Assembly (NCBI RefSeq): GCF_002572525.1
Contig: NZ_PDBS01000001.1
Coordinates: 3,162,001 to 3,226,000 of the forward strand
From: Natrinema sp. CBA1119
Lineage (GTDB): Archaea > Halobacteriota > Halobacteria > Halobacteriales > Natrialbaceae
Length of the DNA: 64,000 nt
Direction: 5' to 3'
Within the stretch, counting starts at the first letter, position 1. Each line of letters starts with the position of its first letter. The position numbers and the translations under genes were made by a program. This document shows positions 8,938 through 16,572 of this stretch, one piece after another. Under the pieces are notes generated by a model. That model was not told the origin of the DNA and did not search any database. It saw only the letters and a program-made list of their open reading frames with translations.

Positions 8938-9633
8938 TCACTCTCGCAACTGCTCGTGGATCTCCCGGATCCGAACGTTCCCCTGATCGACGTAGCCGCC
9001 GTGATAACACAGCGTGTGTTCGATCTCGAGGGCCGCCAGCGCCCCGACGGACTCGATCGCACGATCCATATCCGGTGTGAACTGTGGTTTCGGGCCGGCG
9101 AGCGGTTCGTCACCGTCGGTTCCCTCACCACTGTCCGCGACGAGCGCGTCGCCGGCCACGAGCAGGTTCCCCGTCGGGAAGTACAGCGAGACGTGGCCGG
9201 GCGCGTGACCGGGCGTCGCGACGATTTCCATCGGCCCCGAGAGCGTCGGGATGCGGACGCCGTCGACCAGTTCGATATCGACGTCGACGGGCGGATAGCG
9301 GTCGCCGTCGCCCTTGATCGGGTCGCGCTCGCCCGACACGTACGGCGCTTCATCGTGATGGGTCGTGACGACCGCATCGACGTGCTCGAGGAGTTCCGCC
9401 AGTCCACCGACGTGATCTCCGTCGTGGTGGGTGAGGACGACGAGCCAGACGTCCGCGAGTTCGTAGTCCAGCGATCGCAAGTGGGTCCTGAGACCGTCGA
9501 CGGCACCGTCGGGACCGACATCGCACAACACGAGTCCGCGTTCGGTCTCGACGACCGTCGGAGTCACCGTAATCTCTCTGCCTCCGTACTCGACCGCGAT
9601 CGGGAGCGCATGAACACCAGCGTCCTTCTGCAT
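8938..9633 (-). CDS. MBL-fold metallo-hydrolase (HxDxDH type)
   Basis: A 231-residue metallo-beta-lactamase-fold protein. The metal motif is HHDGDH (H69 to H74), with aspartate where the classic HxHxDH has its second histidine. A GHAPGHVSLYF segment near residue 144 gives the next histidine, and LLVAGDALV supplies the bridging aspartate. CYHGG near the C-terminus gives the last histidine. Substrate unknown. The ATG at 9633 is used. A 60-codon out-of-frame ORF starting with GTG at 9746 sits nearer the promoter and overlaps the start (see findings). Confidence 0.88.
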   Translation of the reverse strand: MQKDAGVHALPIAVEYGGREITVTPTVVETERGLVLCDVGPDGAVDGLRTHLRSLDYELADVWLVVLTHHDGDHVGGLAELLEHVDAVVTTHHDEAPYVSGERDPIKGDGDRYPPVDVDIELVDGVRIPTLSGPMEIVATPGHAPGHVSLYFPTGNLLVAGDALVADSGEGTDGDEPLAGPKPQFTPDMDRAIESVGALAALEIEHTLCYHGGYVDQGNVRIREIHEQLRE

Positions 9634-9763
9634 ACGAGGGACATTGCAGTGCCACCACGATAGGTGTCGGTGATTCGGTCGCCGTCGACGACGCCGAACG
9701 GGAGGAGATCGTCGCTCGTCACCTCGGTGTTATTTTCAGCCGCCACTCACTGACTTCTATGGA

Positions 9764-9782
9764 TGATTTTATTACTATATAG
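9764..9782. promoter_or_regulatory. Bidirectional AT-rich promoter core
   Basis: The stretch from GATTTTATTACTATATAG is the most AT-rich segment locally. On the plus strand TATATAG sits just under 20 nt before the ATG at 9798. On the minus strand TATAGTAATAAAAT sits about 20-35 nt before the GTG at 9746, and farther from the MBL ATG at 9633. It probably serves both directions. Confidence 0.45.
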
Positions 9783-9797
9783 TTAGAAATCTAATTA

Positions 9798-10793
9798 ATG
9801 GCAGATACGGATCATCGTTTCGCCGCTGATATCGACGACGATGCCCTTACGACCGTTCGCGAACAGGACCTTCCCGAGTCGGTACTCCCGCTTCTCGACG
9901 TGTACGACGACGTCATCGGGGACAGAGACCGGTTTCTCTGGCAATGGCTCTATCACCTCTTTCCGACGTTCAGCCTCTCGTGTCTCGACGATGCCCGCGC
10001 TCGCGAGGCGCGCAACGCGAAACTGACCGCGTCGATATTCGTCACCGTCGCGGACGACGTCGCCGAACGACACGGTGACCGAGCCACGTTCGACGAACTG
10101 ACATCGATTCCGTTCGACCACCGCCGGCCGGATCCGGAGCGCTGTGACGTCGACGGCGAAGTCGTTCGATTTCTGATGGACGTCTGGGACGAGTTTTCGG
10201 CGCTGTACGATGCGAGCCCCCGTTCGAGGGAGTTCGCGGAGCTGTTGCAGTTCGATCTCCAACAGACGCTTCAGGCGATCGAGTACTCGTCCCTCGTAAA
10301 CCGGTATCCCGGTCTCGTCTCGGAACGCGAACTGTGGCGGTACGACGTCCACAACATGCTGGTCTTTCCCCTCGCCGGGATCGATCTCTCGAACGCACGG
10401 TCGTTCGACTCGAGCGAACTCTCGTCCCTCCGGCAGGTTCTCGACCGGACCCAGCGGATGGCCCGCATCGGCAACTGGATCTCGACGTGGCAGCGCGAAC
10501 TCGCCGAGGGCGACTGTAGCTCCGGCGTCGTCGTCCACGCGCTGGAAAACGACATGATCTCGCCCCAACAGGTGCAGGCGGTCCGACGGAACCCGACGGA
10601 CGCGACGGTCGATCCGGTCGTCGAAGCGATTACCGCCGCCGGCGTCGAGGAGTACTTTCTGGACCGGTGGGACGCCGAGTACGAGATGGTTGGTCGCTAC
10701 GAGTCCGAGATCGAGAGCGTCGATGTCGGCGCGTACCTCGAGGGGTTCGAGACGGTGCTGAGCTATCACATCGCGAGCGAGGGCGAGAAGTGA
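9798..10793 (+). CDS. Putative class I terpene synthase-like protein
   Basis: A 331-residue, mostly helical soluble protein. Two motifs match class I terpene synthases. The first is DDVAE (86-90), a DDxxD/E metal motif in the helix TASIFVTVADDVAERHGD. The second is an NSE-like triad, N226/T230/E234 in RIGNWISTWQRE, followed by LAEGDCSSGVV as in bacterial enzymes. The 140-residue spacing between them is that of bacterial sesquiterpene cyclases. Residue 227 is Trp where Asp is usual. If active, it would cyclise a prenyl diphosphate. The gene is solitary with its own AT-rich promoter; a 34-bp repeat array lies downstream. Fold assigned by motif reading only. Confidence 0.6.
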   Translation: MADTDHRFAADIDDDALTTVREQDLPESVLPLLDVYDDVIGDRDRFLWQWLYHLFPTFSLSCLDDARAREARNAKLTASIFVTVADDVAERHGDRATFDELTSIPFDHRRPDPERCDVDGEVVRFLMDVWDEFSALYDASPRSREFAELLQFDLQQTLQAIEYSSLVNRYPGLVSERELWRYDVHNMLVFPLAGIDLSNARSFDSSELSSLRQVLDRTQRMARIGNWISTWQRELAEGDCSSGVVVHALENDMISPQQVQAVRRNPTDATVDPVVEAITAAGVEEYFLDRWDAEYEMVGRYESEIESVDVGAYLEGFETVLSYHIASEGEK

Positions 10794-10813
10794 CCGGAAG
10801 GGGCAGACAGGCC

Positions 10814-10992
10814 GTCAGATGACGATCGGGACCGACGACTGCGGGTTGTCAGATGACGATCGGGATCGACGACTGCGAGTCGCCAGGCTACGACGGGCAC
10901 CGACGACTGCGGGTTGTCAGATGACGATCGGGATCGACGACTGCGAGTCGCCAGGCTACGACGGGCACCGACGACTGCGAGTCGCCGGGCTA
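10814..10992. repeat. 34-bp tandem repeat array (five units plus a partial)
   Basis: Contiguous 34-bp units start at 10814, 10848, 10882, 10916 and 10950, with a sixth partial from 10984. Two sequence classes alternate: type A begins GTCAGATGACGATCGGGA, type B begins GCCAGGCTACGACGGGCA. The order is A A B A B. All share the core CGACGACTGCG. The 68-bp A+B pair at 10848-10915 is repeated almost perfectly at 10916-10983. The partial sixth unit is the 3' end of the cystathionine-type gene, including its stop codon, so type B units may derive from that gene end. There are no spacers, so it is not a CRISPR array. Confidence 0.9.
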
Positions 10993-12180
10993 CGACGAGA
11001 GCGCCGTCTCGAACGCTTGCTCGAGATCAGCGATCAGGTCGTCGACGTGTTCGATCCCGACGCTGACGCGGATCAGGCTGTCAGAGAGTCCGGCCGCGAT
11101 GCGTTCCTCGCGGGGAATCGCGGCGTGCGTCATCGGCGCGGGCTGTTCGATCAGGCTCTCGACGCCGCCGAGGCTCTCCGCGAGCGTGAACACCTCGGTG
11201 TTCGAGACGACTGCACTGGCTTCCTCGAGGCTCGCGTCGAGTTCGAAGCTCAGCATGCCGCCGAAGTCGTCCATCTGTTCGGCGGCGATTTCGTGACCGG
11301 GATGGGACTCGAGGCCGGGGTAATACACCCGGTCGACGGCGGGATGGTCGTCGAGCCACGTCGCGATCGAACGGGCGTTTTCACAGTGTCGGTCCATCCG
11401 GACGGGCAGCGTCTTCGTTCCCCGGAGGACGAGGAACGAGTCGAAGGGACCCGGCGTCGCGCCGACTGAGTTCTGGTAGAAGCCCAATCGCTCGTCCAGT
11501 TCCTCGTCGTCGGTCAGTAACGCGCCGCCGACGACGTCCGAGTGACCGCCGAGGTACTTCGTGAGCGAGTGCGAGACGATATCGGCCCCGAGGTCCAGCG
11601 GCCGCTGGAGGTACGGCGTCGCGAACGTGTTGTCGATCGCACACAGCGCGTCGTTTGCGTGGGCGATCTCGGCCGCCCCCTTGATATCGACGATCGACAT
11701 GAGCGGGTTCGTCGGCGTCTCGAGCCACAGCAGTTCCGTCTCGTCCCGAAACGCCGCCTCGATCTCGTCGAGGTCGGTCATATCGACGAACGAGAACTCG
11801 AGGTCGTAGTCCTCGTACACCTGCGTGAAGATGCGGTGCGTACCACCGTAGACGTCGTTGCCGGTCACGACGTGGTTGCCGGCCTCGAGCAGGTTCAGGA
11901 CGGTGTTGATCGAGGCCATCCCGCTGGCAAAGGCGCGGCCGTAGTCGGCACCCTCGAGGCTCGCGAGGTTCGCCTCGAGGTCGGTTCGGGTCGGGTTCCC
12001 GGTACGGGAGTACTCGTAGCCGCGATGCTCCCCGGGCGCGTCCTGCTCGTACGTCGAGTTGGCGTGAATCGGCGTCATCAGCGCGCCGGTTTCCGCGTCT
12101 GACTCCTGGCCGGCGTGGATCGAACGGGTCTCGATCTGAAACTGCTCGCTGTCGGCGCGGTCGTTTGCATCGTCGTCCAT
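10990..12180 (-). CDS. metB: Cystathionine gamma-synthase / gamma-lyase family PLP enzyme
   Basis: A 396-residue trans-sulfuration enzyme. It shows RSIHAGQESDAETGALMTPI at the N-terminus, the YSRTGNPTR cofactor-phosphate motif, the catalytic lysine in SLTKYLGGHSDVVGG, and the C-terminal LGGVESLIEQPAPMTHA substrate region. The likely role is making cystathionine from an activated homoserine and cysteine, or the reverse lyase reaction; the sequence cannot settle which. The start at 12180 (MDDDANDRADSEQ) is preferred over 12384, whose extra 68 residues look like non-coding shadow. The 3' end borders the tandem repeat. Confidence 0.9.
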   Translation of the reverse strand: MDDDANDRADSEQFQIETRSIHAGQESDAETGALMTPIHANSTYEQDAPGEHRGYEYSRTGNPTRTDLEANLASLEGADYGRAFASGMASINTVLNLLEAGNHVVTGNDVYGGTHRIFTQVYEDYDLEFSFVDMTDLDEIEAAFRDETELLWLETPTNPLMSIVDIKGAAEIAHANDALCAIDNTFATPYLQRPLDLGADIVSHSLTKYLGGHSDVVGGALLTDDEELDERLGFYQNSVGATPGPFDSFLVLRGTKTLPVRMDRHCENARSIATWLDDHPAVDRVYYPGLESHPGHEIAAEQMDDFGGMLSFELDASLEEASAVVSNTEVFTLAESLGGVESLIEQPAPMTHAAIPREERIAAGLSDSLIRVSVGIEHVDDLIADLEQAFETALSS

Positions 12181-12338
12181 ACCGACACAACGGGATCGAG
12201 CGGGGTTATTCTGCCGACTGTCATTGTCGTCGTCATTCGTCGGCGCAGCACCTGCGAATCGGACGAAGACCCCACGAGTCGTCTCGACTGTTAGCCTCCG
12301 CTGACAGTCAGTTCTCGCATCGTGTGATTCTCGGGAGG

Positions 12339-12346
12339 ATATATGT
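12339..12346 (+). promoter_or_regulatory. TATA box candidate deciding the start at 12370
   Basis: GATATATG lies 24-31 nt upstream of the ATG at 12370. It supports that start over ATGs at 12343 and 12358, which would overlap or abut the box. Confidence 0.5.
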
Positions 12347-12369
12347 GCTCGGTTGTCATGCCGTTCCGT

Positions 12370-13731
12370 ATGCGCGTCCGACACATCAAGTCATCAACGG
12401 TTCTCGTCGAGTCCGGTGACGTCTCGGTCCTCTGTGACCCCTGGATCCTCGACGGCGCGTTCTACGGTGCCTGGGCGCACTACCCGCCAGTCGAGTTCAA
12501 ACCCGACGACTTCGACGAGATTGACTACATTTACGTCTCACACATCCATCCGGATCACTGTCATCGCGAAACGCTCGAGCGGCTCGATTCGGATATCCCG
12601 GTCCTGATCCACGATTACAACTGGGACTTCCTCAGACACAACGTCGAGGCCGCCGGGTTCGAGGTCCGCGAACTCCCTCACGGCGAGCGGATCCACCTCG
12701 GCGGCGACCTGCACATGAATGTGCTCGCGTCCGACGACTGTGATCCCACGGTCTGTGGTAACCACTTCGCCTGCCCGTGGATGGCCGAAGACGCCAGCAG
12801 TCAGGGGGTCGACGGTTCGACGCAGATCGACTCGATGGCCGTCTTCGACGACGGCGAGCACACCGTCCTCAACCTGAACGACTGTCGGTGGCCGATGTCT
12901 CAACGCGCTGCTGGCCGCGTGAAACGGCAGTACGGCGAGATCGATCTGGCGATGCTCCAGTACACCTTCGCCGGCGGCTATCCGCAGGGCCGGATCGATC
13001 ACTCCCACGAAACGTTGCTCGAAGAGCGCGAGGCCCGCCGGCTCCAGTCGCTCGACAACGCCGTCGGCTTCCTCGAGTTGCTCGAGCCGGACTACTACAT
13101 GCCTTTTGCCGGCAGCTACACGCTCGCGGGTGATCTCGCGGAGTTGAACGAGTATGTGGCGCGGTCGACGCGGGCGCAGGCGCGCGACTACTTCGAGCGC
13201 GAGGAGCGGATCGACGACGGATCCGAGTGCGTCCTCCTCAACAGCGGCGAGTGGTTCGACGTCGCCGCCGGCGAGCAGTCATCCCCCTACACGCCGATCG
13301 ATCCCGAGGAGCGCCGAGCGTACATCGAGACCGAACTCGCGGACCGAGAGTTTACGTACGAGTCGGATCCGATGCCGACCCTCGAGGAGTTCGGGGAGTA
13401 CGTCCCGGCGGCCTACGAGAACTTCGACGCCAAGCGCCGCGGGATCGGGTTCGAATCGGAGACGGAAGTCGTCCTCTCGCTGGTCGACGACCACTACCTG
13501 CGGTTTACCGCGGACGGGAGCGGCCACGAAATCGTTGACGGAGTACCGGCGCGAACCGACCGGCGACGGGTCCGAATGGAGATGGATCCCCGACTGACGC
13601 TACGGATCCTGAAGGGGCCGCGGTACGCTCACTTCAACAACGCCTACATCGGCTCGCATCTCGGCTTTTCGATCGAGCCGGACGTCTACGAGCGCTCGCT
13701 GTTCTACTCGATGAGTTTCCTGCACGCGTGA
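12370..13731 (+). CDS. MBL-fold hydrolase, CMP-Neu5Ac hydroxylase-like
   Basis: A 453-residue protein. The N-terminal half is an MBL domain with HIHPDH (58-63) and a DPWILDGAFYGAW stretch typical of the UlaG/CMAH branch. A conserved NLNDCRWP segment follows, then QYTFAGGYPQ and MPFAGSYT. The C-terminal region (from about residue 330) is an accessory domain ending GPRYAHFNNAYIGSHLGF. Relatives include CMP-N-acetylneuraminate hydroxylase-like proteins, but no Rieske cluster is visible, so the true reaction is unknown. It diverges from the metB-type gene. Confidence 0.8.
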   Translation: MRVRHIKSSTVLVESGDVSVLCDPWILDGAFYGAWAHYPPVEFKPDDFDEIDYIYVSHIHPDHCHRETLERLDSDIPVLIHDYNWDFLRHNVEAAGFEVRELPHGERIHLGGDLHMNVLASDDCDPTVCGNHFACPWMAEDASSQGVDGSTQIDSMAVFDDGEHTVLNLNDCRWPMSQRAAGRVKRQYGEIDLAMLQYTFAGGYPQGRIDHSHETLLEEREARRLQSLDNAVGFLELLEPDYYMPFAGSYTLAGDLAELNEYVARSTRAQARDYFEREERIDDGSECVLLNSGEWFDVAAGEQSSPYTPIDPEERRAYIETELADREFTYESDPMPTLEEFGEYVPAAYENFDAKRRGIGFESETEVVLSLVDDHYLRFTADGSGHEIVDGVPARTDRRRVRMEMDPRLTLRILKGPRYAHFNNAYIGSHLGFSIEPDVYERSLFYSMSFLHA

Positions 13732-13837
13732 GCGATTTGCGAGACAAGAACCGTTTTTCTCGGGGTTCCACGTCCGACGATGCGCCGAAAGGTGGGAAAC
13801 GCTGATCCACCACGACGACATACTGAGAGGAGTCATA

Positions 13838-13929
13838 CTGCGCGAGCGGAGCGAGCGCGGCCTTTTTTGGTCCAGATTTTTTCGAGCGGTTCGACCGAAC
13901 GCAGTGAGGGAGGACTCGAAGAAAAAAGG
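13838..13929. terminator. Structured T-rich intergenic element / terminator
   Basis: After the MBL gene lies CGCGAGCGGAGCGAGCGCGG, followed by two T6 tracts (13863-13868 and near 13877-13882). CCTTTTTT (13861-13868) is the reverse complement of AAAAAAGG (13922-13929), so the whole block can fold back on itself. T tracts on the plus strand suit archaeal termination; the mirror A tract gives the same on the minus strand. It probably insulates the MBL gene from the ribosomal operon. Confidence 0.5.
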
Positions 13930-13947
13930 TGGGCGTAATACGTGTGT

Positions 13948-13954
13948 TTTATAA
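13948..13954 (+). promoter_or_regulatory. TATA box candidate for the L21e-rpoF operon
   Basis: TTTATAA lies 30-36 nt upstream of the ATG at 13984. It is the clearest TATA box in the window. Confidence 0.6.
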
Positions 13955-13983
13955 CCGTCACCGGACAAAGCGCTCGTACGACT

Positions 13984-14292
13984 ATGCCGAAATCTAATGG
14001 CCCTCGTCAGGGAACTCGGAAGAAGCTCGCGAACAGTCCTCGAGACCGCGGTACGTCGCCGCCACAGCGCGCGATTCAGGAGTACGAAGAGGGGGAGAAA
14101 GTCCACCTGAAGATCGACCCGAGCGTTGCGGACGGTCGCTATCACCCGCGCTTCGACGGTCGAACCGGTGAAGTCATCGGTAAACAGGGCAGCGCCTTCA
14201 AGGTCCAGATCGTCGACGGCAGCAAGGAGAAGACGCTGCTCGTCACCGCAGCCCACATGCGCGCACAGAACCAGGAAAAGAACCGGATCTGA
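13984..14292 (+). CDS. rpl21e: 50S ribosomal protein L21e
   Basis: A 102-residue protein that starts [23 protein letters not shown] and has the family core [38 protein letters not shown] and the basic tail. It is a large-subunit rRNA-binding protein shared by archaea and eukaryotes. The ATG at 13984 follows a good TATA box. It is the first gene of the conserved archaeal run L21e-rpoF-DUF655-ksgA; rpoF begins 6 nt after its stop. Confidence 0.97.
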   Translation: MPKSNGPRQGTRKKLANSPRDRGTSPPQRAIQEYEEGEKVHLKIDPSVADGRYHPRFDGRTGEVIGKQGSAFKVQIVDGSKEKTLLVTAAHMRAQNQEKNRI

Positions 14293-14298
14293 TCAGGA

Positions 14299-14655
14299 AT
14301 GACGATCTTCAAAGAGATCGTCGACGAGGAGTTCCTGACGGTCTCGGAGACGAAGGAGCTGCTCGCCGACATCGAAGCCGAACGTGCGATGGACGAGGAT
14401 CGTGAGCTTCGCTACGAGCTCGCGCGAGCGATCGAACACGCCAACCGGTTTGCTGTCCTCGAGACCGAGGAGGCCCAGGCCCTCGTCGACGACCTGCGGG
14501 CACTCGAGAAGGTCGACGAGGCGACGGCCTACAAGATCGCCAATCTCCTGCCCCACGACCGGGACGAACTTCGGTCGGTGTACGCACAGCAGCGCTACTC
14601 GCTGTCGGGGGACGAACTCGACGAGATTCTCAACGTCGTCGCGAAGTACGCCTGA
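14299..14655 (+). CDS. rpoF: DNA-directed RNA polymerase subunit F (Rpb4 homologue)
   Basis: A 118-residue helical, acidic protein. It has the Rpb4-family layout: MTIFKEIVDEEFLTVSETKELL, then a helix pair and an HRDC-like C-terminal domain ending YSLSGDELDEILNVVAKYA. It forms the polymerase stalk with subunit E' (Rpb7). It sits 6 nt after the L21e gene and is probably translated from the same transcript. Confidence 0.96.
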   Translation: MTIFKEIVDEEFLTVSETKELLADIEAERAMDEDRELRYELARAIEHANRFAVLETEEAQALVDDLRALEKVDEATAYKIANLLPHDRDELRSVYAQQRYSLSGDELDEILNVVAKYA

Positions 14656-14817
14656 GACGGGCTGCTGTAACTGTGTACCGGCGTACCCGCACAACGATCG
14701 CGGATGCGCTGGAACTGACTGACAGTCGTCCGCACGAGACGATCGACGGCGTTCGAGAGAGCGAATCGGCGAGCTCGTTGCCGACGTCCGTCTAACCGTT
14801 CGAGAGCGAGCCGACTC

Positions 14818-14825
14818 TTTAAGTA
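14818..14825 (+). promoter_or_regulatory. TATA box candidate for the DUF655 gene
   Basis: TTTAAGTA lies 24-31 nt upstream of the ATG at 14849, after a 193-nt gap from rpoF. DUF655 may therefore have its own promoter as well as read-through. Confidence 0.5.
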
Positions 14826-14848
14826 CGCCGTCGCCGTATCGGAACCTA

Positions 14849-15445
14849 ATGAGCGAAGCCGATGGCGACGAGACGGACGTTCGGCGCGCGGTCGTGTTGG
14901 ATTACCTCGCACACGGGCTCTCTGACGACGGCCGACCGCAGTACGCGAAGTCACCGGCAGGCTATGCCGTCAGGATCGACGATTTTCAGCTCTATCAGGT
15001 CGCGTTCGACGAGGACGAGCGACTGACCATCGGAAGCGAGGTGGTCATCGAGCCGCCCGCCGAGCGAGACGTCGTCACAGAGGCCCACCGCGTCGAGTAC
15101 GAGGACCTCTCCTCGGGCGCGCAATCGGAACTCGAGTACGTCGTCGCCGACCTCGTCGAGGAGAACGAAGAGCGGTTCGTCAATTTCTACAACGACGCCC
15201 AGCCGATAACGCTGCGGCTCCACCAGCTGAATCTGCTGCCGGGGATCGGGAAGAAGCTGCGGAACGGTATCCTCGACGAGCGAAAGCGAAAACCCTTCGA
15301 GAGCTTCGAGGAGTTGTCCGAGCGGGTGTCCGGGCTGCACGATCCGGACGAGATTCTCGTCGACCGAATCCTCGAGGAACTGCGCGACGACGATCTCAAA
15401 TATCAGACGTTCGTCGGTCGGCGCGAACAGGAACAGAACCAGTAA
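14849..15445 (+). CDS. DUF655 family protein with helix-hairpin-helix
   Basis: A 198-residue protein. An N-terminal OB-like beta domain (about 12-75, AVVLDYLAHGL and so on) precedes a helical region. A helix-hairpin-helix segment then appears around LHQLNLLPGIGKKLRNGILDERKRKPFESFEEL (about 125-160), suggesting nucleic-acid binding. DUF655 is found in archaea next to rpoF and ksgA, as here. Function is not established; context suggests ribosome or RNA work. Confidence 0.93.
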   Translation: MSEADGDETDVRRAVVLDYLAHGLSDDGRPQYAKSPAGYAVRIDDFQLYQVAFDEDERLTIGSEVVIEPPAERDVVTEAHRVEYEDLSSGAQSELEYVVADLVEENEERFVNFYNDAQPITLRLHQLNLLPGIGKKLRNGILDERKRKPFESFEELSERVSGLHDPDEILVDRILEELRDDDLKYQTFVGRREQEQNQ

Positions 15446-15612
15446 GCTGACGGGGGTATGTAGTACTGCGAAACAGTGAATTCCTCGAGCCGTGCGGGCG
15501 AGCCTTCGGCCCGCGAGCAGAGAGCGGTTCCCCACTTCGCGAGGAAGCCCGAGACCGAAAAGGGCACGTGTGAGACGGTGCGTTTACACGCACCCCAGCC
15601 GAAGCGCCGGCA

Positions 15613-16452
15613 ATGAGAGATCCAGACGGACTGATCGCCCGGGCGGGCGTCCGCGGCGATCCGGACCGCGACCAGCACTTCCTCGTCGATGATCGGGTGC
15701 TGGACCGGCTGCCGACTTACCTCACTGAGATCGACGCCGACACGAGCCACCTGCTCGAGATCGGTGGCGGAACGGGCGCGCTGACCGACCGGTTGCTCGC
15801 GGTCGGCGACGAAGTGACGGTCGTCGAGCGGGACCGCGAACTCGCCCAGTTCTTGCGCGAGGAGTTCGCCGCGGAGATCGACGCCGGCGAGCTGACCGTC
15901 ATCGAGGGCGACGCCCTCGAGATCGACCTCCCCAAGTTTACTGCATCGGTGTCGAACCTCCCCTACGGCGTCTCGAGCCAGATCGCCTTTCGACTGTTTC
16001 CGGAGAAGAAGCCGCTGGTCTTGATGTTCCAACAGGAGTTCGCCGAGCGGATGGTCGCCGAGCCAGACACGTCGGAGTACGGCCGGCTCTCGGTCTCGAG
16101 CCAGCATTACGCGGATATCGAACTCGTCGAGTCGATCCCGAAAGAGGCGTTTTCACCGCCACCGGCCGTCCAGAGCGCGGTGGTTCGAGCGATCCCGCGA
16201 GAGCCCGATTACGCGGTCGAGGACGAGGAGTTTTTCCTGCGATTCGTCAAGGCTCTGTTCACCCAGCGCCGGAAGACGATCCGGAACGCGATCCGGAACA
16301 CGGGGCACATCTCCGGGCTCTCGGAGCCGGAGGCGGTCGTCGATGCGGCGGACGAGGGCGTGTTCCGGAAGCGGGCCGGCGCGATGGAACCGGCTGAATT
16401 CGCGGCGCTGGCCCAGCTCGCACGGGATGTCGGCGAACCCACCGACAACTAA
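15613..16452 (+). CDS. rsmA: 16S rRNA dimethyladenosine transferase KsgA/RsmA
   Basis: A 279-residue S-adenosylmethionine-dependent methyltransferase that dimethylates two adjacent adenosines near the 3' end of 16S rRNA. Seen are the QHFL entry motif (21-24), the SAM loop EIGGGTG (49-55), the acidic VERD at 71-74, and the catalytic NLPY (115-118). The C-terminal helical domain is complete. The 167-bp gap upstream holds a 7-bp stem, GGTGCGT/ACGCACC with loop TTAC, just before the start, possibly an RNA hairpin. It follows DUF655 in conserved order. Confidence 0.96.
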   Translation: MRDPDGLIARAGVRGDPDRDQHFLVDDRVLDRLPTYLTEIDADTSHLLEIGGGTGALTDRLLAVGDEVTVVERDRELAQFLREEFAAEIDAGELTVIEGDALEIDLPKFTASVSNLPYGVSSQIAFRLFPEKKPLVLMFQQEFAERMVAEPDTSEYGRLSVSSQHYADIELVESIPKEAFSPPPAVQSAVVRAIPREPDYAVEDEEFFLRFVKALFTQRRKTIRNAIRNTGHISGLSEPEAVVDAADEGVFRKRAGAMEPAEFAALAQLARDVGEPTDN

Positions 16453-16572
16453 TCTCGGTTGGCAAGCGCTCGAGCGGCGAGAGAGCCTCGACTCGCGTCG
16501 AACCACCGAACGGAACGACCCAACCAACGGATACTCAAAGCTGCGCGGACGACAGGACGGCGAGACGAACGC

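Noticed and set aside
10814..10992. CRISPR array
   Set aside because: The 34-bp units are directly contiguous with no spacers, and no cas gene is nearby.
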